Assembly: GCF_003996855.1 (NCBI RefSeq)
Contig: NZ_NRQY01000002.1
Coordinates: 323,685-387,684, forward strand
Reading direction: 5' to 3'
Source of the DNA: Morganella morganii
GTDB lineage: Bacteria; Pseudomonadota; Gammaproteobacteria; Enterobacterales; Enterobacteriaceae
Length of the DNA: 64,000 nt
Numbering within the stretch: position 1 is the stretch's first letter; each line of letters begins with the position of its first letter. The position numbers were made by a program, and so were the translations under genes. The notes under the pieces were generated by a model, which was not told where the DNA came from, searched no databases, and was given only the letters and a program-made list of their open reading frames with translations. Below are positions 45,371 through 54,100 of this stretch, piece after piece.

Positions 45371-45450
45371 TGTAACTATGTGATTTCAATGCGAAAGTGA
45401 CCGCGCTGGCAGGCATCTTCTTCTCTTTTTTCTTTCAGACTTGGACTATC

Positions 45451-46347
45451 ATGAGCCAGCAACAGACCGTAAAAGGCGTCCTTTGTGCTCTCGGCGCTTA
45501 CTTTATCTGGGGTATTGCCCCGGTGTATTTCAAACTGATCCAACAGGTGCCCGCGGATGAGATCCTGACACACCGGATTATCTGGTCATTCTTTTTTATG
45601 ATCCTGCTGATCACCGTGTCACGCCAGTGGCCGCGTATCCGCCAGATTATCCGCCAGCCGAAGAAAATCATGATCCTCGCACTGACCGCCTGTATTATCG
45701 CCTCAAACTGGCTGATCTACATCTGGGCGGTGAACCACAACCATATGCTGGAAGCGAGTCTCGGATACTTTATTAACCCGCTGGTGAACGTCCTGTTCGG
45801 CATGCTCTTTCTGGGTGAGCGTTTCCGCCGCCTGCAATGGTTTGCGGTTTGTCTTGCCTTTACCGGCGTACTGATCCAGCTCTGGCAGTTCGGCACCGTG
45901 CCGGTGATCGGACTGAGTCTGGCAATGACATTCGGCCTGTATGGTCTGCTGCGTAAAAAGCTTGGAGTGGATGCCCAGGCCGGGATGCTGGTGGAAACCC
46001 TGTGGCTGCTGCCGGTTGCCGGGATTTATCTGCTCTTCTTCGCCAGCAGCGCCACCAGCAATATGACCATGAACAGCCTGACGCTGAATCTGCTGCTGAT
46101 TGCCGCCGGGATTATCACCACCGTGCCGCTGCTGCTGTTTACTGAGGCCGCTAACCATCTGCGTCTCTCTACCCTCGGCTTCTTCCAGTATATCGGCCCG
46201 ACACTCATGTTTGTGCTGGCGACCACCGTGTATGGCGAGGCTATTTCAGCAGAGCGTCTGATCACCTTCGCCTTTATCTGGTCGGGACTGATTGTCTTTA
46301 CCCTGGATGCACTTTACACCCAGCGCCACCGTTACAAAAAAGCGTGA
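45451..46347 (+). CDS. rarD: EamA-family transporter RarD
   Basis: Inner-membrane protein of the drug/metabolite transporter superfamily (RarD family). It has 298 residues (296 in E. coli) and about ten helices. It contains GAYFIWGIAPVYFK, LASNWLIYIW-like (here IASNWLIYIW) and FLGERFRRLQW. The second EamA repeat includes the LSTLGFFQYIGPT segment. The substrate is unproven, historically linked to chloramphenicol. The ATG at 45451 fits the family. An 18-codon extension is rejected. Confidence 0.93.
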   Translation: MSQQQTVKGVLCALGAYFIWGIAPVYFKLIQQVPADEILTHRIIWSFFFMILLITVSRQWPRIRQIIRQPKKIMILALTACIIASNWLIYIWAVNHNHMLEASLGYFINPLVNVLFGMLFLGERFRRLQWFAVCLAFTGVLIQLWQFGTVPVIGLSLAMTFGLYGLLRKKLGVDAQAGMLVETLWLLPVAGIYLLFFASSATSNMTMNSLTLNLLLIAAGIITTVPLLLFTEAANHLRLSTLGFFQYIGPTLMFVLATTVYGEAISAERLITFAFIWSGLIVFTLDALYTQRHRYKKA

Positions 46348-46356
46348 TACTCTGTG

Positions 46357-46385
46357 AGACAGCACCGGATCTGCCGGTGCTGTCT
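46357..46385 (+). repeat. 12-bp stem hairpin between rarD and the DedA gene
   Basis: Perfect arms 46357-46368 and 46374-46385 with a 5-base loop, ending one or two bases before the GGGAGGA ribosome site of the next gene. There is no T run. It could stabilise the upstream message or shape translation of the next gene. Confidence 0.75.
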
Positions 46386-46399
46386 CCGGGAGGATAAAC

Positions 46400-46909
46400 A
46401 TGGATTGGATCACGCATCATCTCGCAATACTGCACAACCACCCGCTCTGGCTGCTGGCCATTCTGTTTTGTATCGCCCTGAGTAAATCCACGATTATTCT
46501 CTCGTCTGTCCTGCCGCCCGCCTCCGTCATGCTGATGACCGTGGTGACCCTGGCATTTCCGGTCGTACCGGTAGTGATTATCTGGCTGGTGATTACGCTG
46601 GGGGCTACATGCGGCTCGATGATTTCGTATTATCTGGGGCGTCTGATTGTCACCCGCAATTATTTTCCGGGGCTGATGGCGAAATACAAAACCGCCCTCG
46701 GTAAAGCCCAGGCCCGGCTTCAGACCAGCGGGCTGCTGATCCTGTTTACCTCTCGGTTTATTGCGGTGCTGCGGTATCTGATCCCGATGGCCGCCGGATT
46801 GCTGCGCTTTACACAGACCCGCGTGCTGGTAACCTGTCTGTTGTCTGCCGGAGTCTGGACCGCCCTTTACATGCTGATTGCAAAGGGCATTGAATTCACA
46901 TTTTTCTGA
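46400..46909 (+). CDS. DedA (VTT/SNARE-associated) family membrane protein, short
   Basis: DedA-family inner-membrane protein. Members support lipid carrier recycling and membrane homeostasis. This one is 169 residues, shorter than the usual 190-220. About four helices (16-36, 48-75, 103-130, 140-165) can be seen. The family core is GATCGSMISYYLGR, with SRFIAVLRYLIPMAAGLLRF, containing the conserved Arg and Gly-x-x-R-type motif. The N-terminal E-x3-P region of typical members is weak. It replaces the E. coli yigI/yigF neighbours and follows rarD by 52 bases. I cannot name a close orthologue. Confidence 0.8.
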   Translation: MDWITHHLAILHNHPLWLLAILFCIALSKSTIILSSVLPPASVMLMTVVTLAFPVVPVVIIWLVITLGATCGSMISYYLGRLIVTRNYFPGLMAKYKTALGKAQARLQTSGLLILFTSRFIAVLRYLIPMAAGLLRFTQTRVLVTCLLSAGVWTALYMLIAKGIEFTFF

Positions 46910-46918
46910 GGATTGACG

Positions 46919-47869
46919 TTACAGCCAGTTCTTGCGTTTGAAGTAGAGATACGGCGCGAGCGCAGCCGCAACCATCACCCCGATCGCGGCAGGATAACCC
47001 AGCGACCAGTCCAGCTCCGGCATAAATTTGAAGTTCATCCCGTAACTGGATGCCACCAGCGTCGGCGGCAGGAACACCACGGATACCACTGAGAAGATTT
47101 TGATAATGCGGCTTTGTTCGATATTGATAAAGCCCATCGCCGCCTGCATCAGGAAGTTCACTTTCTGGAACAGGGATTCATTGTGCGGCAGCAGGGATTC
47201 GATATCGCGCAGGATCTCACGCGCCTGCTCCAGCTGATTGGCCGGCAGACGGGTGCGGCGGACCAGGAAGTTCAGCGCGCGCTGGGTATCCATCAGACAC
47301 AGACGGACTTTCCAGCCGATATCCTCCTGCTCCGCCAGGGCAGACAGGGCTTTATCGAACTCATCATCCTGCTTGCCTTTCATAATCGCCCGGCTGAGTG
47401 TTTCAAGATGGCTGTAGATGTTTTCAATTTCATCCGCCAGCTGCTCGATTTTTGTTTCAAACAGATCCAGCAGGATTTCATAGCCGTTGCCGTCCTGCAT
47501 GGTCTGTTTACGGGCACGCATACGATACAGGCGGAAAGCGGGCAGTTCCCGCTCACGCAGCGTATATAAACGCCCGTCGCGCAGAGTAAATGCCACGGTG
47601 GAGTTCCCGGCGTGGTCGTCCGCATCTTCGTAATAGAAAAAGGAGTGGACGTGAAGCCCGTCATCATCTTCAAAAAAGCGCGCGGAGGCTTCGATATCGT
47701 CCAGCTCCGGGCTGGTTGCCAGTTCCTGGTTGAACTGAGTCTGAATCAGCTGGCGTTCATGCTCTTCCGGCTCCGAAATATCCACCCACAGCGCATCTGT
47801 CAGGGCGTCGCCCTCTTCTAAATCAAGACGTTGCAAACGCTTATTGTCAACTTTAAATGCGCTCAGCAT
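46919..47869 (-). CDS. corA: Magnesium/cobalt transport protein CorA
   Basis: Pentameric Mg2+ channel. It has 316 residues as in E. coli. The large cytoplasmic alpha/beta domain (about 1-230) is followed by a long helix and two C-terminal membrane helices. The selectivity motif YGMN has GMN at 277-279, then the loop MPEL and the basic end KRKNWL. It converges on the DedA gene with 9 bases between stops. Confidence 0.98.
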   Translation of the reverse strand: MLSAFKVDNKRLQRLDLEEGDALTDALWVDISEPEEHERQLIQTQFNQELATSPELDDIEASARFFEDDDGLHVHSFFYYEDADDHAGNSTVAFTLRDGRLYTLRERELPAFRLYRMRARKQTMQDGNGYEILLDLFETKIEQLADEIENIYSHLETLSRAIMKGKQDDEFDKALSALAEQEDIGWKVRLCLMDTQRALNFLVRRTRLPANQLEQAREILRDIESLLPHNESLFQKVNFLMQAAMGFINIEQSRIIKIFSVVSVVFLPPTLVASSYGMNFKFMPELDWSLGYPAAIGVMVAAALAPYLYFKRKNWL

Positions 47870-47929
47870 GGTGTGCGGCCTCCGGAAACGAAAGGAAAAG
47901 AAAAAGTGTGCGCATGTTATGCGCAGATG

Positions 47930-47966
47930 AAAAAGGGTGTCAACCGGTTATTCCCCGGTTAACACC
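47930..47966 (-). terminator. uvrD terminator
   Basis: On the minus strand a 12-bp stem with one mismatch (47955-47966 with 47936-47947), followed by five T residues. Confidence 0.8.
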
Positions 47967-47981
47967 TTACTCTGCGGGAGA

Positions 47982-50144
47982 TCAGGGTTTTTCCAGTTTG
48001 GCGTAGGAGGCCACCAGCCATTTGATCCCTTCCCCCTGAAACGCTATCTGTAAGCGGGTATGTTCGCCGTTGCCTTCCATATTGATAATGGTGCCTTCGC
48101 CGAATTTCGGGTGACGGACACGCTGTCCGAGGGTATAGCCGCTGTCATTGGCGGTGATCGGTGTGCCGAGCCGCTGATGGTTAACCGGCCGTGATACCGT
48201 GGCGCGCAGACGTACCTCCTCCACACACTCCGGCGGCAGCTCGCCGATAAAACGGGACGGCCGGTGATATACCTCTTTGCCGTACAGACGGCGGGTTTCG
48301 GCATAGGTCAGGGTCAGCTTCTGCATGGCGCGGGTCACGCCGACATAGGCCAGCCGCCGCTCCTCTTCGAGACGGCCGCTCTCCTCCATCGACATCATGC
48401 CCGGGAACATGCCCTCTTCCACCCCGACGATAAAGACCTGCGGGAATTCCAGCCCTTTGGCGGAGTGCAGTGTCATCAGCTGAACCGCGTCCTGATATCT
48501 GTCCGCCTGGCCTTCGCCGGATTCCAGCGCGGCGTGGGACAGAAATGCCTGTAACGGCGTCAGTCCTTCGTCAGCATCCTGATAGCTGAACTGGTTGGTT
48601 GCGGTCACCAGTTCTTCTAAGTTTTCGATCCGCGCCTGGGCTTTTTCACCTTTTTCCTGCTCATAGTGCGCCCGCAGACCGGAATCGCGGATCACGCGGT
48701 CAGTCTGCACATGCAGCGGCATGCCATCCGTTTCCTGCGCCAGCAGATTGATCAGTTCGAGGAAGCGCCCCAGTGCAGAGGCGGCGCGTCCCGCGAGTGC
48801 CCGCTCTTCCAGCAGCACGCCGCAGCTTTCCCAGAGGGTCAGTTCCCGCTCACGGGCAGTCTGACGCACTACGTCCAGAGTGCGATCGCCGATCCCGCGT
48901 GTCGGGGTATTCACTACCCGCTCAAATGCCGCATCATCATGGCGGTTTGACATCAGGCGCAGATACGCCAGTGCGTCTTTGATTTCCTGGCGCTCGAAGA
49001 AGCGCTGACCGCCGTAAATACGATACGGCAGCGCGGCCTGTAACAGCGCCTCTTCCTGCAAGCGGGACTGGGCGTTGCTGCGGTAGAGAATAGCGCAGTC
49101 TGCCAGCGCACCTCCGTTCTCATGCCACTGTTTGATGCGCCCGACCACATAGCGCGCCTCATCCAGATCATTAAAGGCACAATACAGGGAGATAGGTTCA
49201 CCGTCCTCGCCGTCCGTCCAGAGGTTTTTCCCCAGCCGGTCACTGTTGTGGGAGATCAGGGCGTTCGCCGCTTTCAGGATATTGTTGGTGGAACGGTAGT
49301 TTTGTTCGAGGCGGATGGTGACAGCACCCGGGAAGTCTTTCAGGAAGCGCTGGATATTTTCCACCTGCGCCCCGCGCCAGCCGTAGATAGACTGGTCATC
49401 ATCACCGACAATCATCACTTTGCCGGTATCACCCGCCAGCATGCGCACCCAGGCGTACTGGATGCTGTTGGTGTCCTGGAATTCGTCCACGAGGATATTG
49501 GTAAACCGGTCGCGGTAGTGCTGTAAAATCGCCGGTTTGTTCAGCCACAGCTCATGTGCGCGCAGCAGCAGTTCGGCAAAATCCACCAGTCCCGCACGGT
49601 TGCAGGCTTCCTGATACGCCTGGTAGATCCGCAGCCAGGTGGCTTCCATCGGGTTGCCGTAGCTCTCAATATGCTGAGGCCGCAGCCCCTCATCTTTTTT
49701 GCCGTTGATATACCAGCAGCCCTGTTTGGCCGGCCACTGTTTTTCATCGAGATTCATGGCTTTGATCAGACGGCGGATCAGGCGGATCTGATCTTCGCTG
49801 TCGAGGATCTGAAAATCCTGCGGCAGCCCGGCATCAAGGTGATGTGCCCGCAACAGGCGGTGTGCCAGACCATGGAAGGTCCCGATCCACATCCCGCCCT
49901 CGCTGGTGCCGACCAGCTCTTCAATACGGTGGCGCATTTCCGCCGCCGCTTTATTGGTAAAGGTCACTGACATTACCGAAAACGGAGACGCATTCTCCAC
50001 TGCCAGCAGCCAAGCGATACGGTGCACCAGCACCCGGGTTTTTCCGGAACCGGCACCCGCCAGCACCAGCATGTTTGAGCGGGGAGCCGCCACCGCTTCG
50101 CGCTGTTTATCATTAAGGCTTTCAAGCAGATAAGAGACGTCCAT
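47982..50144 (-). CDS. uvrD: DNA helicase II UvrD
   Basis: Superfamily 1 3'-to-5' helicase of nucleotide excision and mismatch repair. It has 720 residues as in E. coli. Motif I GAGSGKT is at 30-36 (K35), the DExx motif is in DEFQDTN, motif III has GDDDQSIYGWRGA, motif V has TLHSAKGLEFPQVF, and motif VI has VGVTRAM. The C-terminal tudor-like domain has GQRVRHPKFGEGTI. The ATG at 50144 gives MDVSYLLE. A 3-codon extension is unlikely. Confidence 0.98.
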   Translation of the reverse strand: MDVSYLLESLNDKQREAVAAPRSNMLVLAGAGSGKTRVLVHRIAWLLAVENASPFSVMSVTFTNKAAAEMRHRIEELVGTSEGGMWIGTFHGLAHRLLRAHHLDAGLPQDFQILDSEDQIRLIRRLIKAMNLDEKQWPAKQGCWYINGKKDEGLRPQHIESYGNPMEATWLRIYQAYQEACNRAGLVDFAELLLRAHELWLNKPAILQHYRDRFTNILVDEFQDTNSIQYAWVRMLAGDTGKVMIVGDDDQSIYGWRGAQVENIQRFLKDFPGAVTIRLEQNYRSTNNILKAANALISHNSDRLGKNLWTDGEDGEPISLYCAFNDLDEARYVVGRIKQWHENGGALADCAILYRSNAQSRLQEEALLQAALPYRIYGGQRFFERQEIKDALAYLRLMSNRHDDAAFERVVNTPTRGIGDRTLDVVRQTARERELTLWESCGVLLEERALAGRAASALGRFLELINLLAQETDGMPLHVQTDRVIRDSGLRAHYEQEKGEKAQARIENLEELVTATNQFSYQDADEGLTPLQAFLSHAALESGEGQADRYQDAVQLMTLHSAKGLEFPQVFIVGVEEGMFPGMMSMEESGRLEEERRLAYVGVTRAMQKLTLTYAETRRLYGKEVYHRPSRFIGELPPECVEEVRLRATVSRPVNHQRLGTPITANDSGYTLGQRVRHPKFGEGTIINMEGNGEHTRLQIAFQGEGIKWLVASYAKLEKP

Positions 50145-50238
50145 AATTTCCATCAGTGGTTGTGCGGCAGCGCCGCGAAAGAAAAAGCGACTTCCGGACA
50201 GCCGGTTCCGGAAGAACTGGTTTTTTATACAGATAAAA

Positions 50239-50955
50239 TTATAACAGTCCGGTTAAAGAATCCAACTGTGTAATTTCAACATGCGGCAGCAGGCGGGTTT
50301 CCGGGTCGTGATAAACATCACGGCCGTCAAGGTTTATCCAGCAGGCCTGCATGCCGCTGCACAGGGCACCTTCCACATCAGTATTCAGGTTATCACCGAC
50401 ATGCAGGATGTTTTCTGCCGGGAGAGCCAGCCGCTGCGCCGCCGTGCGGTACATATCGCAGAACGGCTTTGCGCGCCCGTCGGGACCGGCTTTGAGAATA
50501 AAGGCAAAATAATCCGCCAGCCCGCACTTTTCCGGCTCCATATTACCGTTGGTGATCGCCACCAGCGGAATTTTTGCCGCCAGGGCAGCCAGCGTGTCAT
50601 GCGTGGACTGCGGCACATCAATACGACTGCGCCACTGTGCGAAATGTGTCATTACCGCATCCGCCCCGGCCTGTGCACGGGCGGCGGTATAGCCGTAATG
50701 CAGGAAAAAGGTGCGCCAGGATAGCAGACGCCAGCGGCTGACATCATGGAAAATCTCCGGCTGCTGACGGCGGATCCGGTCACGGAATACATTAATATAG
50801 TCAGCCGGTAATTCACGGAAACGCGGATCATACTGACGGATAAACGCAATGACCTCCTCCTCGGTTTTATCCATCACCGGACGATTATCATACAGCGTGT
50901 CGTCAAGATCGAACGTCATGGCGCGGACAGGTGAAAGAGGGCGGTAGAAACGCAT
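50239..50955 (-). CDS. yigB: HAD-family riboflavin-pathway phosphatase YigB
   Basis: HAD phosphatase. E. coli YigB acts on 5-amino-6-(5-phosphoribitylamino)uracil and FMN. It has 238 residues. Motif I is FDLDDTLYD (D16, D18), motif II is AITNGN and motif IV is HVGDNLNTDVEGA. Its start overlaps the xerC stop by one base. The yigA-xerC-yigB order with dapF upstream matches E. coli. Confidence 0.95.
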   Translation of the reverse strand: MRFYRPLSPVRAMTFDLDDTLYDNRPVMDKTEEEVIAFIRQYDPRFRELPADYINVFRDRIRRQQPEIFHDVSRWRLLSWRTFFLHYGYTAARAQAGADAVMTHFAQWRSRIDVPQSTHDTLAALAAKIPLVAITNGNMEPEKCGLADYFAFILKAGPDGRAKPFCDMYRTAAQRLALPAENILHVGDNLNTDVEGALCSGMQACWINLDGRDVYHDPETRLLPHVEITQLDSLTGLL

Positions 50956-51872
50956 TACGATTTTCCTCGTTTGGCCCGCGGATGCGCAACATCATACACA
51001 TTGGCAAGATGCTGAAAATCCAGATGGGTATAGATTTGCGTGGTCGACAGATTAGCATGCCCCAGCAGTTCCTGCACGGCGCGCAGGTCGCCGCTGGATT
51101 CCAGAATGTGTGTCGCAAAAGAGTGGCGCAGCTTATGCGGGTTCAGATGGCCATTCAGCCCCTGGTGCAGACCCCAGTATTCAAACCGTTTCTGCACATT
51201 ACGCGCCGAGATCCGCTTACCGCTTTTGGTGGAGATAAACACCGCCCGGTCTTCCGGGTCATACAGTTCACGCAGCGGCAGCCAGCGTTCCAGACAGGCA
51301 ACCGCCGTTTTGCCGAGCGGCACTTTGCGCTCTTTGCTGCCCTTCCCCAGCACCCGGACTTCACCGGTAGCCAGGTCAAAATCCCCGGTATTCAGCCCGA
51401 CCAGCTCCGATAAACGCAGTCCCGCGCCATACATTACTTCCAGCATGGTGCGGTCACGTACTGTCAGCGGATCATTACTTTTGATATCCATCAGCCGGGT
51501 AATATCATCCACATCCATGTTTTTCGGCAGGTGCCGCCCCTGTTTCGGGGCACTGACGGCTTTGGCCGGATTAGCGGGAATCAGCCCGTTACTGACCTGC
51601 CAGTCGAGAAATGAGCGCAGTGCGGAAAGACGCAGCGCCAGGCTTGCGGGCTGCAAACCGTTACGGCGGCTCTTCGCCGCCAGCATACGCACCATTGCCG
51701 GTTCCAGTTGTGCCCAGCTGCGGATTTTACTGCTGACCATCATCTCCGCCAGCGCGGTAAGCTGACGGCGGTAGTTAGTGATAGTGACCGGACTTAACCG
51801 GCGCTCGACCCGCAAATATTGCAGAAACTGTTCCGCCGTAACCAGCAGGCCATTTGCCGCGCTGTCCGTCAT
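50955..51872 (-). CDS. xerC: Tyrosine recombinase XerC
   Basis: Works with XerD at dif to resolve chromosome dimers. It has 305 residues (298 in E. coli). The N-terminal SAM-like core-binding domain covers about 10-100. The catalytic domain has the first Arg in GAGLRLSEL, the HxxR in [10 protein letters not shown], the second His in [11 protein letters not shown], and the nucleophile Y281 in IYTHL. It overlaps yigA by 4 bases. No dif site is present nearby. Confidence 0.98.
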   Translation of the reverse strand: MTDSAANGLLVTAEQFLQYLRVERRLSPVTITNYRRQLTALAEMMVSSKIRSWAQLEPAMVRMLAAKSRRNGLQPASLALRLSALRSFLDWQVSNGLIPANPAKAVSAPKQGRHLPKNMDVDDITRLMDIKSNDPLTVRDRTMLEVMYGAGLRLSELVGLNTGDFDLATGEVRVLGKGSKERKVPLGKTAVACLERWLPLRELYDPEDRAVFISTKSGKRISARNVQKRFEYWGLHQGLNGHLNPHKLRHSFATHILESSGDLRAVQELLGHANLSTTQIYTHLDFQHLANVYDVAHPRAKRGKS

Positions 51873-52579
51873 GCCAGTTCCACCCAGCGTTGCAGCAGCT
51901 GCGGCAGGAAATACGCGACCTGATCCAGCATCGCGGTACCCATATCTTTCTGATAATGATGCTTATCACGGCTGACAAAAATCACCACGCCGAGATCATG
52001 CTGCCCGCCCAGCATCGACACCGACGCTGAGCCGACAAATGCACTGTCCGGCAGTAATAACTGTATTTCCGGTGCGGTCAGCTGCCCGAGATAGTGATTG
52101 CGATCCCCGAAACGGGAGAGACGGACAGTTTCAAAGTGTGCACGGGATAAGGCCAGATCCTGATGACGGAACGGCGCACCCAGCCGCCAGCTGTCGGTAA
52201 ACAGACGAATTTTGGCATGGCTGAGCTTCAGCCCTTTTGCCCACTGATTAAGGCGTTCGGAAAAGTCGTCCAGAGAGGTGGCAGCAGACAGTGACGCCAG
52301 CAATTTCAGCAGACGCGAGAACAGATATTCGTTTTCGTGGGCCTGTATCATCAGCTGCATCAGATCATCCGTCAGAGTACCAATCCGCTCACGCTGGCGC
52401 CCGAGCTGCCACTCAACCAGGGATACCGCACCTTTTACCGGATGCGGGATGGTCATATCGGTGATCTGCGCGGCATTGCGGATGAAAAAATCCGGATGCG
52501 CTTTCAGATACGCCAGCACCGCCGCTTCATCCGGCTCTCCGGAGGGGGCGAATACGGCCGTATCCTGTTGACTGTCCAT
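51869..52579 (-). CDS. yigA: DUF484 (GAF-like) family protein YigA
   Basis: DUF484 protein of unknown function, 236 residues, conserved between dapF and xerC. The N-terminal segment has [20 protein letters not shown] helical region and a GAF-like C-terminal domain follow, with ALVLLPD-like core here as [17 protein letters not shown]. No membrane segment or signal is seen. Tight coupling to xerC (4-base overlap) suggests joint expression, not a proven joint role. Confidence 0.92.
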   Translation of the reverse strand: MDSQQDTAVFAPSGEPDEAAVLAYLKAHPDFFIRNAAQITDMTIPHPVKGAVSLVEWQLGRQRERIGTLTDDLMQLMIQAHENEYLFSRLLKLLASLSAATSLDDFSERLNQWAKGLKLSHAKIRLFTDSWRLGAPFRHQDLALSRAHFETVRLSRFGDRNHYLGQLTAPEIQLLLPDSAFVGSASVSMLGGQHDLGVVIFVSRDKHHYQKDMGTAMLDQVAYFLPQLLQRWVELA

Positions 52580-52603
52580 TACTATTTATCCTCTTTATGA
52601 TGA

Positions 52604-53428
52604 TTAAAGATGGATAACACCATCATATACATGCGTGGCCGGGCCGGTCATAAACAGTGATTTTCCTTCACCTTCCCAGCTGATAAACAGAGTGCCGCCG
52701 GGTAAATCCACCTGCACATTTTCTGCCAGCAGACCCTGACGTATCCCGACAGAAACCGCGGCACAGGCACCGCTGCCGCAGGCCTGCGTTTCACCGACGC
52801 CGCGCTCATACACCCGCAGACGGATATGGTCACGCGACAAAATCTGCATAAAGCCGATATTTGCCCGCTCCGGGAAACGCTCATGGCTTTCCAGAACAGG
52901 GCCGATAACCTCAACTTCCGCTGTTTCTGTGCTTTCCACCTGGATAACACAGTGCGGATTGCCCATCGACACCACACCACACAGGACAGTGCGTTCTGCG
53001 GCGCGGATAATATAGGTTTTCTCTTCTTTTACCGCGCGGAACGGTACCAGCGCCGGTTCAAACTCCGGCACCCCCATGTTCACACGGACATTATCATCAT
53101 CCGCAATACTGAGCACCATGCGCCCGGATTGTGTGCTGACGCGGATATCCCGCTTGTTGGTCAGCCCCTTGAGGCGGACAAAGCGGGCAAAACAGCGCGC
53201 ACCGTTGCCGCACTGCGCCACTTCACTGCCGTCCGCGTTAAAGATGCGGTAGTGAAAATCCAGTTCCGGGTCATAAGGGGCTTCCACCACCAGCAGTTGA
53301 TCAAAGCCGACGCCGGTGTGCCGGTCTGCCAGACGGCAGATGAGCTCCGGTGAAAAATAGATATTCTGGGTGACGGCGTCCACCACCATAAAATCATTAC
53401 CCAGGCCGTGCATTTTGGTGAACTGCAT
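52604..53428 (-). CDS. dapF: Diaminopimelate epimerase
   Basis: Cofactor-free epimerase that converts LL-DAP to meso-DAP for lysine and peptidoglycan. It has 274 residues as in E. coli. The catalytic cysteines are C73 in QCGNGARCF and C217 in ACGSGAC. The N-terminus [13 protein letters not shown] is characteristic. It lies between lptM and yigA in the lptM-dapF-yigA-xerC-yigB cluster. Confidence 0.98.
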   Translation of the reverse strand: MQFTKMHGLGNDFMVVDAVTQNIYFSPELICRLADRHTGVGFDQLLVVEAPYDPELDFHYRIFNADGSEVAQCGNGARCFARFVRLKGLTNKRDIRVSTQSGRMVLSIADDDNVRVNMGVPEFEPALVPFRAVKEEKTYIIRAAERTVLCGVVSMGNPHCVIQVESTETAEVEVIGPVLESHERFPERANIGFMQILSRDHIRLRVYERGVGETQACGSGACAAVSVGIRQGLLAENVQVDLPGGTLFISWEGEGKSLFMTGPATHVYDGVIHL

Positions 53429-53472
53429 GTTCAGATCCTGTTTACGCCTCAGTAACCGGGGTTATCCGGTGG

Positions 53473-53664
53473 TCATTTTTGCGTTTTGCCGTTCTCAGTG
53501 TTGTCTGTCTGTACGGCAGACTGCTCTGCCGCAGGCTTGTCCGCAGAGACATTTTTCGCGGCGGCAGGCTCTTCCGGCGGGAAATAAAGCGGGCCTTTCA
53601 GTCCGCAGCCGGACAGGGTCAGCAGCATCACGGCGGATACTGCACAGATCATTTTTTTCTTCAT
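53473..53664 (-). CDS. lptM: LPS-assembly-associated lipoprotein LptM (YifL)
   Basis: Small outer-membrane lipoprotein that binds LptD and helps its disulfide maturation in E. coli. It has 63 residues. A signal peptide is followed by the lipobox LSGC with C20, then the conserved GLKGPLYFPP. The tail is polar, rich in Ala, Glu, Asn and Lys. It is first of the dapF cluster and divergent from cyaY with a 79-bp gap. Confidence 0.94.
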   Translation of the reverse strand: MKKKMICAVSAVMLLTLSGCGLKGPLYFPPEEPAAAKNVSADKPAAEQSAVQTDNTENGKTQK

Positions 53665-53743
53665 TTACAGTCATGCCTGTTAATCATCGGTCAATACCCT
53701 CTATAATCGCAGTTAGATGTCGAAAAGCAAATAGGAAATGACG

Positions 53744-54061
53744 ATGAACGATACAGAATTTCACCAGACGGCAGATGAACTGTTGCAGGATATTGAAGCA
53801 AAATTAGATGATTACGACGGAGATGCGGATATTGACTGCGAAACCAACGGCGGTGTGATGACACTGAGCTTTGAAAATGGCTCAAAAATTATCATCAACA
53901 AGCAGGAAGCGTTTCACCAGATCTGGCTGGCAGCGCGCAACGGCGGTTATCATTTTGATCTGAAATCCGGTAAATGGATTTGCGACCGCAGCGGCGGTGA
54001 GCTGTTTGCCATGCTGGGACAGGCTGTCAGTGAACAGAGCGGCGAACCGTTCAGCTTCTGA
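53744..54061 (+). CDS. cyaY: Iron-sulfur cluster assembly protein CyaY (frataxin)
   Basis: Bacterial frataxin that binds iron and IscS and moderates cluster assembly. It has 105 residues from the ATG at 53744. The ATG at 53738 is too close to the AGGAA site. The acidic first helix and [12 protein letters not shown] ridge, [17 protein letters not shown] and [11 protein letters not shown] are clear. TATAAT at 53702-53707 may be the -10. It converges with cyaA. Confidence 0.96.
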   Translation: MNDTEFHQTADELLQDIEAKLDDYDGDADIDCETNGGVMTLSFENGSKIIINKQEAFHQIWLAARNGGYHFDLKSGKWICDRSGGELFAMLGQAVSEQSGEPFSF

Positions 54062-54072
54062 GTTGTCAGACT

Positions 54073-54095
54073 GACGGCACAAAATCTGTGCCGTC
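54073..54095. terminator. Hairpin between convergent cyaY and cyaA
   Basis: A perfect 9-bp stem (54073-54081 with 54087-54095) with a 5-base loop. There is no T run on either strand, so termination may be weak or factor-assisted. Confidence 0.5.
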
Positions 54096-54100
54096 GCATA

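Larger units (their letters stand above)
45100..45450. other. recQ-rarD divergent intergenic region
   Basis: 351 bases between divergent genes. In E. coli, pldA precedes recQ. It is not here. I see no ORF or stable RNA. Two elements stand out and are listed separately: a CRP-like site (45262-45277) and a perfect 16-bp palindrome (45355-45370). Confidence 0.5.
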
